From JBGPLH01 sp041486365 [NCBI: Thermodesulfobacteriota bacterium] (GTDB lineage: Bacteria > JAUYMQ01): 12,098 nucleotides of DNA. Below, in pieces: positions 7,078 through 12,098 of the stretch. The stretch lies in assembly GCA_041486365.1 (NCBI GenBank), contig JBGPLH010000069.1, forward strand, positions 1 through 12,098. Direction: 5' to 3'. Position 1 is the first letter of the stretch. Every line of letters begins with the position of its first letter. The position numbers and the translations under genes are program-made. Under the pieces are notes generated by a model. The model had not been told where the DNA came from. It made no database searches and saw only the letters and a program-made list of their open reading frames with translations.

Positions 7078-8427
7078 TCACCACATCTTCAGCATTCCCA
7101 GTCCCACCGGCACGCCGAAAATCAACACGCACGCAAGCGCCATTCCATATGCGATCACCGCGCGGCGCCCCCGTCCCAGCGCGCGCTCGAGGGCCCACGT
7201 CCATCCAAGGATCCCGAGCGGGATGAAGACCGTGTCAAAGGGGATGCGGAAGCGCATCTCCCCGAGAAAGAACCATACCGTGACGAAGAGCGACGGGACG
7301 AGCAGGAAGGGAGGCGTCCGGGGCGAGAAGGTCTTCCGGAAAGCGAGGACGAGCCCGACGGCGATGCCCGGGAGCAAGAAGATCGTGTAGAGGCGCCGGC
7401 TCAGCCGGTTGAGCCCGCGGAAGTCCGAGACGTTGAGGGGCCACAACTCGTTCCGCGCGAAGAGGTAGTCGATGTTGCGGAGGCTGCGCACGAGCGCCCA
7501 GGGGCGCTCCCGCACGCAGGCGAATCCTCTCCTCCAGAGGAGCCGCTGATCGTGGAGGTACACGTCGTACGCCTGGATGCCCCCTTCGCCCGTGTAGAAG
7601 GCCCGCGGCGACCTGAAGCGGGCCCCGCCCCGGCCCACGATCGTCGCTCCCGGGCACTTGTCGAGCGTGAAGTTGTAGGCGCCCCCCGCGGCGACCGGAA
7701 GCGCGCGCCCGTACAGCGCTTCGAAGTAGAGCGCCTGCGCGCCCAGCACGATCGCGGCCCCCGCCACGAGGAAGATCCAGCAGCGCGTCCACGATGGCCA
7801 CCTGTCGCGCCGCGCGCTTCGCATCGCCCAGCCTATCGACCAGAGCCCGAGGATGGGAAGGAGGAACGTGTTCGTGCCCTTCCATACGGTGCCCAGCGCC
7901 GCGACGAGACCGACCGCGAAGGCGCGCCCGGGGCGCCACGGGAAGGGGCGCGTGCACAGCAGGTAGAAGAGGAGCGCGACGAGCGCCGTGAAGACCGTCT
8001 CGGCGAGGTAGTACCCCGCCAGGCCGATGAAAGCGAAGTGGAAGATCCCGACGACAAGAACGGGAAGCGCTCCCCGCCGTCCGAGAAAGCGCTCGGCGCC
8101 CCGCCACATCCAGAAGCAGGCGAGGAGCCCCGTCGCCAGGTGCGTCCAGAGCACCAGCGTGTCGTAGCCATGGAACAGGACTCCCGAAAGGGCGATCAGG
8201 AGATGCTGCCCCGGAGGGAACAGCGTGTCGGACTGCTCGAAACGCCCGTCGAGGAGACGCTGGGCGCGCTCGACGAAGGCCAGCATGTCCGAGCGAAGAT
8301 GCCGGCTCGGTGGATGCACGACGAAGATGAATCGATAGCGCAGCCAGGCGCCGGCGGCGAAGAGGGCGATCGCTGACGCGCGGTGCAGCGTCCGTTCGAG
8401 GGAGGGAGCGATCGGCGGCCGGGGCAC
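7078..8427 (-). CDS. Polytopic membrane protein, GT-C-type glycosyltransferase-like
   Basis: The protein is 449 residues, with about ten hydrophobic segments spread over its length. The layout resembles GT-C glycosyltransferases (PMT/ArnT-like, GT39/GT87-like), which transfer sugars from polyprenyl-phosphate donors on the outer face of the cytoplasmic membrane. After the first membrane segment (about 17-37) comes a loop with Ser46-Asp47 in the position of the family's catalytic acidic residue. FPPGQHLLIAL (about 70-80) follows, the equivalent of the YPPG-H-P-L motif of these enzymes. A soluble loop at about 245-320 carries GRGGARFRSP and NFTLDKCPG. Start: GTG at 8427, the only start codon after the HTTM stop in this frame, with only a weak ribosome site. 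It is the third gene of the operon, 18 nt after and in the same frame as the HTTM gene. Donor and acceptor are unknown. Confidence 0.8.
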   Translation of the reverse strand: MPRPPIAPSLERTLHRASAIALFAAGAWLRYRFIFVVHPPSRHLRSDMLAFVERAQRLLDGRFEQSDTLFPPGQHLLIALSGVLFHGYDTLVLWTHLATGLLACFWMWRGAERFLGRRGALPVLVVGIFHFAFIGLAGYYLAETVFTALVALLFYLLCTRPFPWRPGRAFAVGLVAALGTVWKGTNTFLLPILGLWSIGWAMRSARRDRWPSWTRCWIFLVAGAAIVLGAQALYFEALYGRALPVAAGGAYNFTLDKCPGATIVGRGGARFRSPRAFYTGEGGIQAYDVYLHDQRLLWRRGFACVRERPWALVRSLRNIDYLFARNELWPLNVSDFRGLNRLSRRLYTIFLLPGIAVGLVLAFRKTFSPRTPPFLLVPSLFVTVWFFLGEMRFRIPFDTVFIPLGILGWTWALERALGRGRRAVIAYGMALACVLIFGVPVGLGMLKMW

Positions 8428-8445
8428 GGGAGGTCCGTCGCGCCG

Positions 8446-9384
8446 TCAGGGGGCGCCGCGCGCGCCCTGCGTCCCGGTCGCGACGGAACGTGGCGAGCGC
8501 TGGAGGCGCGAGGCCGCCCAGGCCTGGAGCCTCAGCCACTCCTCGGGCCGGACGAAGGTGAGCAGGCCCAGGTACATCACCACGCCGAAAAACCGGATAG
8601 TCATGAGGACGTCGATCCCGGCGTGAAGGAACGCCGCCTGAAGAAGGGCGAGCCAGCGCGTGGGCTTCCAGAAGACCAGAAAGATGAAGGAGAACTCGAT
8701 CCAGAGGGTGCCGTAGGTCAACCCCGTGAGCGCGAGCTTGTGGCCCAGGATCCAGTCGAAGCGATCGTTCCCGAGGCTCTGCAGCGCGTAGTAGATCGCC
8801 GACCCGTTGGTCCACGGCTCGGTCCCCAGCTTTCCGACCGCGGTCATGAAGTAAACGAGCGCGATCTGGATCTGCATGGCCTTGATCGGCCAGAGGGGGA
8901 TCGTGCGGCGTGCGGCGGCTCCCCGCCGCAGGGCGATCCAACGATCCAGCGACCAGACCCGGCCCGATTTCAGAAAAAGGAGCCAGAGGCTGATCTGGAA
9001 GAGCACACCGTCCGCCCCGAACAGCATGAAGGAGTTGCGCTGCTGGAAGATCAGGAGGAGGAAGAACGCCGCCGCGGCGGCCACCCGCGTGTGGAGGCCG
9101 AGCGCGAGGAGCACCGCTGCGGCCGTGAAGCTCCAGAACCAGACCCGCAGGGCGAAGGGGGAGTCGTAGCGGAAGAGGAGGTTCGCGATGCCGGATGCGT
9201 CCACGTACTTTGGGTCGAGCGTGCCGAAGTAACCCGCGTGCCCCATGAGCAGGTCCATCACCGGGTAGAGGTCCCATAACATATAGAGATAGGTCACCGC
9301 GAAACCGATCCGCAGGGCGGCGGCGGCCGCGGCGTCCCCCTCCTCGAAGAACCAGTCCCGCATCGGCGCGAAGGGATGCCTCAT
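8446..9384 (-). CDS. HTTM-domain membrane protein, SdpB-like subgroup
   Basis: The product is 312 residues with about six to eight membrane segments. It fits the HTTM (horizontally transferred transmembrane) domain family, which includes vitamin K-dependent gamma-carboxylase and SdpB. Supporting motifs are LRIGFAVTYLYMLWDL (24-39) and QQRNSFMLFGADGVLF (114-129), matching the family's H-N-R-N-P...N-G-G-D stretch. Others are SGRVWSLDRW (140-149) and QIALVYFMTAVGKL...EPWTNGSAIYYALQ (173-202), the usual K-L-x(4)-W-x-x-G pattern. The NHYYL motif of true gamma-carboxylases is absent, so carboxylase activity should not be assumed. The start was put at the ATG at 9384, which overlaps the upstream stop as ATGA; a GTG at 9396 is possible but has no ribosome site. 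It is coupled to the single-pass protein upstream, in the same order as sdpA-sdpB. Confidence 0.85.
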   Translation of the reverse strand: MRHPFAPMRDWFFEEGDAAAAAALRIGFAVTYLYMLWDLYPVMDLLMGHAGYFGTLDPKYVDASGIANLLFRYDSPFALRVWFWSFTAAAVLLALGLHTRVAAAAAFFLLLIFQQRNSFMLFGADGVLFQISLWLLFLKSGRVWSLDRWIALRRGAAARRTIPLWPIKAMQIQIALVYFMTAVGKLGTEPWTNGSAIYYALQSLGNDRFDWILGHKLALTGLTYGTLWIEFSFIFLVFWKPTRWLALLQAAFLHAGIDVLMTIRFFGVVMYLGLLTFVRPEEWLRLQAWAASRLQRSPRSVATGTQGARGAP

Positions 9385-10001
9385 GGCGGCGAGCACTCCT
9401 GTTCATAGAGCGGCTCCCGGAAATCGTAGTCGGCCGGGGGATCGAGGGGCCGGCCGTAGCGATCCCGGGTGAAGAAGTGCGGAGGCGTCTTCCCGACGAG
9501 GTAGAAGCGCACGCTGATGATCCCGGGGGCCGCTCCCGCGCCCCGGCAGAAGAAGTCGGCGAGTTGCTGGTAGTAGAACGCGCGGAAGCTCTTCTGCGAG
9601 AGGCCGGCCGGCACGCTGTCCGCGTTGATCGATCGGAGCTGGACCATCAGCCGGAATGCGCCCCGGGGCTGGAGGATCGAGCGCTTCACCCTGTCCGCGG
9701 CGAAGCCGTCGAGCGATATCAGCGGCGTCCACCCCTCGGGGTAGTGCAGCGCGTAATAGAGGGATTGCTTGGCCCGGGGAGGCGGCGAGAACATGTTCCA
9801 GCGCTGGTCGAGGTGAAAGCGCGCCCAGGTCGCGGCGGCGAACCGGTATGGACCGATCCGCCAGAGCAGGCTCGGCTCGGGCACCGCCGCCGCCAGCCCC
9901 AGGAGGAAGTGGAGCGCTACGAGCCCGGCGATGAGGGGTTCCTTCCAGGAGCGGAATAGGTGCCCCGGCCGCTCCACGGCGGGCTCGGCTGCGTCGGACA
10001 C
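9381..10001 (-). CDS. Single-pass membrane protein with WNMFSPPPR motif, SdpA-like
   Basis: With a GTG start at 10001 the product has 206 residues. This start was chosen because AGGAGG lies 4 nt upstream and a near-consensus promoter ends 70 bp before it; the longer frame to 10100 would begin inside that promoter. One membrane segment spans about 22-40, preceded by RSWK, so the C-terminal 165 residues should be outside the cytoplasmic membrane. Just after the membrane comes RWNMFSPPPR (67-76). This W-x-x-F-x-x-P-P/R signature is seen in small partners of HTTM proteins and recalls SdpA (W-x-F-F-x-x-S-P-R). The rest is predicted mixed alpha/beta, with SVRFYLVGK and Cys152/Cys203. It overlaps the HTTM gene by 4 nt (ATGA), so the two proteins probably work as a pair. 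The SdpA relation rests on motif and gene order only. Confidence 0.72.
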   Translation of the reverse strand: MSDAAEPAVERPGHLFRSWKEPLIAGLVALHFLLGLAAAVPEPSLLWRIGPYRFAAATWARFHLDQRWNMFSPPPRAKQSLYYALHYPEGWTPLISLDGFAADRVKRSILQPRGAFRLMVQLRSINADSVPAGLSQKSFRAFYYQQLADFFCRGAGAAPGIISVRFYLVGKTPPHFFTRDRYGRPLDPPADYDFREPLYEQECSPP

Positions 10002-10005
10002 CGTG

Positions 10006-10011
10006 CCTCCT
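10006..10011 (-). promoter_or_regulatory. Ribosome binding site that fixes the GTG start at 10001
   Basis: On the minus strand this is a perfect AGGAGG followed by CACG and then GTG. It decides for the 206-residue form of the SdpA-like protein over longer in-frame alternatives. Confidence 0.7.
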
Positions 10012-10071
10012 CTCCCGCGGGTCGGGACTGCCGGAAGCGACGGAAAACGTGTGAAATCGGACGAGGGCCTC

Positions 10072-10100
10072 ACGATACGGGCCGTCCGGAATCCTGTCAA
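10072..10100 (-). promoter_or_regulatory. Sigma70-type promoter of the SdpA-like/HTTM/GT-C operon
   Basis: On the minus strand TTGACA (10095-10100) is a perfect -35 box. A 17-bp spacer follows, then TATCGT (10072-10077), four of six matches to TATAAT. Transcription should start near 10065, giving a leader of about 64 nt that ends in the AGGAGG site. Such a good match in this GC-rich background is unlikely by chance. Confidence 0.75.
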
Positions 10101-10130
10101 CGCCGCGCAGCGGGAGGCGCGTGGTTGGCA

Positions 10131-10160
10131 TTGACTCCGGACGGCGTGCGGTGCGAGACT
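10131..10160 (+). promoter_or_regulatory. Sigma70-type promoter of the exported-protein gene
   Basis: TTGACT (10131-10136), an 18-bp spacer and GAGACT (10155-10160) form a recognisable promoter facing away from the operon promoter. The two -35 boxes are separated by only 30 bp (10101-10130). Expected transcription start is near 10167, leaving a leader of about 78 nt before the ATG at 10245. The -35 matches five of six bases, the -10 three of six. Confidence 0.5.
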
Positions 10161-10244
10161 CGCGCCCGTGGATCGCGCTCCCTGCCGGGAGCGAGCGCCC
10201 GGGAATCGGGCGCGCCACGATGTGAACGAATGGGAGGTGCGCTG

Positions 10245-10769
10245 ATGAGCCGGAGAGGAATTACCCTGAGTCTAGTCGCGACGTTCCTTCTGACGGCGGG
10301 CATGATGTGGGCCCACCGGTCGTGGGCCGCGCAGTGCACGCTTCAGGACGGCACGAAGTTCAAGGCGCTCGGGAACAAGGTGTTCCTGCTCGACAAGACC
10401 GGCGGGCAGGTCCTCGCGCGCGACGGCTCCTACCGGACGAGTGACGGCAAGACCTTCCAGATCCGCGGAGGGAAGTTCTCGGCCCAGGACAAGAGCGCCT
10501 GCTTCCCGCCCATCGGCACGATACCACGTCCTCTCACGAAGAACCCGCCCGAGACCCAGCCGGCGAAGAACGGCTTCGGGATCTACGCCCAGGTGAACGA
10601 CCAGTCGGAGCACGAGCAGGAGCACACGACGAGCCCCGACAAGGAAACCCACACGATCGATCCCTCGGTCGAGTACGGGAGCCGGACCAATATCGGACAG
10701 CGGGTCCAGCCGGGCGCGGAGAAGGTCAAGGGGAAGATCCTGAACGTCCAGCCGCAGCAAGGGAAGTAG
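10245..10769 (+). CDS. Small exported protein with tandem beta-repeat and two cysteines, function unknown
   Basis: The product has 174 residues. The ATG at 10245 was chosen because GGAGGTG lies 7 nt upstream and it begins a clear signal peptide. That has an RR-containing n-region, a hydrophobic stretch at about 6-20 and a likely cleavage near SWAA-QC (about 29-30). Cys31 is not in a good lipobox because Gln precedes it. The mature domain (31-88) holds two related units, DGTKFKALGNKVFLLD (35-50) and DGKTFQIRGGKFSAQD (67-82), bracketed by Cys31 and Cys86, which could form a disulfide. The tail (90-174) is Pro-, Glu-, His- and Lys-rich and probably disordered. I do not recognise the family with confidence; the repeats resemble short beta-hairpin domains such as DUF6799-type proteins. 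It is divergent from the SdpA-like/HTTM operon, suggesting shared regulation. Confidence 0.8.
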   Translation: MSRRGITLSLVATFLLTAGMMWAHRSWAAQCTLQDGTKFKALGNKVFLLDKTGGQVLARDGSYRTSDGKTFQIRGGKFSAQDKSACFPPIGTIPRPLTKNPPETQPAKNGFGIYAQVNDQSEHEQEHTTSPDKETHTIDPSVEYGSRTNIGQRVQPGAEKVKGKILNVQPQQGK

Positions 10770-10783
10770 CCAGGATAGAAAAC

Positions 10784-10837
10784 GGCGCCGCGCCCTCCCG
10801 GGGGCCGCGGCGCCGCCATCGACGGGAGGGCGGCGCC
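10784..10837. terminator. Bidirectional terminator region between convergent genes
   Basis: GGCGCCGCG (10784-10792) pairs perfectly with CGCGGCGCC (10806-10814). On the minus strand this hairpin is followed at once by GTTTTC, so it makes a plausible intrinsic terminator for the methyltransferase operon ending at 10853. It also lies 14 bp after the stop of the exported-protein gene, though no T-run follows on the plus strand. A second arm GGGAGGGCGGCGCC (10824-10837) can pair with the same left arm, giving an alternative longer hairpin. Confidence 0.65.
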
Positions 10838-10852
10838 CCATGCCGCCCGGTT

Positions 10853-11908
10853 CTAGGGCTTCGCCTCCAGCACCAGATTGAAGGGTGTTTCCGTCGCGCG
10901 GCGGAAGCGCGTGAAGCCGCCCTTGGTCACGACCTCCCGCAGCTTCGATTCTCCCGCCTGCGCGCCGAGCGCCGCGCCGACCTCCTGTGAAAGGTAGGCG
11001 GGCGTGCAGATCAGCGTGGAAGCCGAGTAGAAGAGCCGCCCGACGGGGTTATGGTTCAACTCGGCGTCGTCGTGCGCGAAGGGCTCGACGATCATCCACG
11101 TGCCGTCGGGCTCGAGCCCCTCGCGGATGTGCGACGCGGCGCCGACCGGGTCGCCCATGTCGTGCAGGCAGTCGAAGCAGGCGACGAGGTCGTACCTGCC
11201 CGGGAAGTCCTTCGCCGAGAAGCGCTCGAAGCTGACCCGGTTCGACATCCCCGCGACACGCGCCTTCTCGCGGGCCGCCTCCACCGACTTGTCGTGGTAG
11301 TCGAAGCCGGTAAAGGTCGAGTTCGGGAACGCCTTTGCCATGATGATCGTCGATGCGCCGTGGCCGCAGCCCACGTCCGCCACGCGTGCGCCCCGCTTGA
11401 GCTTCTCCTCCACGCCGTCCAGCGCTGGGATCCAGGTGCTCACGAGGTTCGCGTTGTAGCCCGGCCGGAAGAAGCGCTCGGTCCCTTCGAACAGATCCGG
11501 ATCGTGCTCGTGCCACCCCACGCCGTGGCCTCCCTTGAACGCCTCGCGGATCTTCGGCACCGCCCGCATCGCACCGGTCATGGCGATGAACCCGCCGATC
11601 ACGCACGCGGGGCTGTCGTCGTCGGTGAGCGCCACGACCTGCTCGTCCGTCAGGAAGTAGCGGCCGCTCGTTGCGTCGTAGCTCACGTAGCCGGCCGCGG
11701 CCTGCGCGTTGAGCCACTCGCGCACGTAACGCTCGGTCGTGCTCGTCCGCTGGGCGAGCACATGTGGCGTGAGCGGACCTTCGGCCGCCATCGCCCGGTA
11801 CAGCCCGAGCCGCTCCCCGATCACCACCAGTGCCGCCGTGAGGGCGGCGCCCATGTCCCCGATGGCCTTCTCCACGAAGGCCTGCAGCTTCTTCTCGTCG
11901 ACTGCCAT
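10853..11908 (-). CDS. Winged-helix SAM-dependent methyltransferase, Rv2258c-like
   Basis: This 351-residue cytosolic protein has two domains. Residues about 15-95 form an N-terminal winged-helix segment (LGLYRAM, TSTTERYVREWLNAQAAAGY, GRYFLTDEQ), used in this family for dimerisation or substrate binding rather than DNA binding. Residues about 165-300 form a class I methyltransferase with motif I VADVGCGHG (176-184), the acidic ribose-binding Asp203 (GFDYH), LVACFDCLHDMGDP (241-254) and LEPDGTWMIVEP (265-276). Length and domain order match the Mycobacterium Rv2258c type. The substrate is unknown; related enzymes act on small molecules including natural products. The ATG at 11908 has GGAGG about 6 nt upstream. 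A partial gene ends 21 nt upstream on the same strand, so the two are probably an operon ending in the terminator at 10784-10814. Confidence 0.92.
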   Translation of the reverse strand: MAVDEKKLQAFVEKAIGDMGAALTAALVVIGERLGLYRAMAAEGPLTPHVLAQRTSTTERYVREWLNAQAAAGYVSYDATSGRYFLTDEQVVALTDDDSPACVIGGFIAMTGAMRAVPKIREAFKGGHGVGWHEHDPDLFEGTERFFRPGYNANLVSTWIPALDGVEEKLKRGARVADVGCGHGASTIIMAKAFPNSTFTGFDYHDKSVEAAREKARVAGMSNRVSFERFSAKDFPGRYDLVACFDCLHDMGDPVGAASHIREGLEPDGTWMIVEPFAHDDAELNHNPVGRLFYSASTLICTPAYLSQEVGAALGAQAGESKLREVVTKGGFTRFRRATETPFNLVLEAKP

Positions 11909-11929
11909 GGTTCTCCTCCGTCTTCTCCC

Positions 11930-12098
11930 TCAATCGTCGCGCGCGAGCACGAAGGTCGCGCCCGTGTGAGTGAAGTGGATCTCGTCCTCTTCCAGCCGGA
12001 CCTTCAGGCCCGACCGATCCACCGCGATCGAATCGCGCATCAGCGCCTCGATTTCCTTCGTCGCCTCGGGCCCCGGTCCGCCGTGGCGCAGCCACTCC
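11930..12098 (-). CDS. C-terminal end of an unrecognised protein (5' part outside window)
   Basis: An open minus-strand frame runs from the window edge to a TGA at 11930-11932 and gives 55 residues. They begin EWLRHGGPGPEATKEIEALM and end VRLEEDEIHFTHTGATFVLARDD. The segment looks like a short helix followed by a two- or three-stranded beta unit at a C-terminus; no known family is evident. The frame with typical GC-rich third positions, the close 21-nt spacing to the methyltransferase ATG and the shared strand support a real co-transcribed gene. A competing longer frame on the same strand is an out-of-frame shadow of the methyltransferase. Confidence 0.55.
   Translation of the reverse strand, partial: EWLRHGGPGPEATKEIEALMRDSIAVDRSGLKVRLEEDEIHFTHTGATFVLARDD

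Noticed and set aside
8446-9384. True vitamin K-dependent gamma-carboxylase
   Set aside because: HTTM membership is supported, but the NHYYL-type motif and the large lumenal C-terminal domain of carboxylases are missing; the SdpB-like subgroup fits better.
7235-9406. 723-codon minus-strand frame covering the GT-C and HTTM genes
   Set aside because: It is a frame-shifted shadow of two clear membrane protein genes; its product is Arg/Pro/Ala-rich and lacks membrane segments.
10002-10100. N-terminal extension of the SdpA-like protein
   Set aside because: It covers the predicted promoter spacer and leader and has low-complexity sequence; AGGAGG before the GTG at 10001 fits better.
10784-10814. 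Simple T-tract terminator for the plus-strand exported-protein gene
   Set aside because: No T-run follows on the plus strand; only the minus-strand reading has the GTTTTC tail, so it was called as a bidirectional region with the minus strand favoured.
11049-12095. 348-codon minus-strand frame overlapping the methyltransferase
   Set aside because: Out-of-frame shadow; the methyltransferase frame shows all SAM motifs and a proper ribosome site.

Overview
The window is a very GC-rich (visibly about 70 percent), densely coding stretch of bacterial chromosome. Genes end almost back to back, starts are ATG or GTG with AGGAGG-like ribosome sites, and two sigma70-type promoters are readable. The gene set is a full-length Lhr helicase, a hydrolase-cyclase fusion, an HTTM membrane protein, a GT-C-type membrane protein and an Rv2258c-type methyltransferase. 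Together with a dispersed GGCGAGGCTCCTGCCGAGCC-type palindrome, this suggests an uncultivated or soil/sediment lineage with a large GC-rich genome (planctomycete-, Eisenbacteria- or myxobacteria-like). I cannot assign the phylum from the sequence alone. There are no tRNA, rRNA, CRISPR, transposase or phage genes.

Layout. 1-483 (+) is the 3' part of a small SAM-dependent methyltransferase, convergent with a glutathione S-transferase (493-1098, -). Upstream of the GST on the same strand is an alpha/beta-hydrolase fused to a class III nucleotide cyclase domain (1193-2518, -). It is divergent from a 1442-residue Lhr-type DNA helicase (2739-7067, +). Three copies of one palindromic repeat lie in this first part: between cyclase and GST, in the cyclase leader, and in frame inside the lhr coding sequence.

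Convergent with lhr is a three-gene minus-strand operon. In transcription order it encodes a single-pass membrane protein with a W-x-M-F-S-P-P-P motif (9381-10001), an HTTM/SdpB-like polytopic protein (8446-9384, overlapping by ATGA), and a GT-C-like polytopic membrane protein (7078-8427). The third ORF is in the same frame as the HTTM gene, separated only by one TGA and six codons. A near-consensus promoter (TTGACA-17-TATCGT) drives the operon. Facing away from it, 30 bp further on, is a second promoter (TTGACT-18-GAGACT) serving a small exported two-cysteine protein (10245-10769, +). The order of the first two genes recalls the sdpA-sdpB pair that matures the SDP peptide toxin of Bacillus. 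This, with the divergently expressed secreted protein, is the most interesting candidate system in the window, but its function is inference.

The last part holds a strong hairpin terminator region (about 10784-10837) between convergent genes. It is followed by an Rv2258c-like winged-helix/SAM methyltransferase (10853-11908, -) and the C-terminal end of an unrecognised protein (11930-12098, -), 21 nt upstream and probably co-transcribed.
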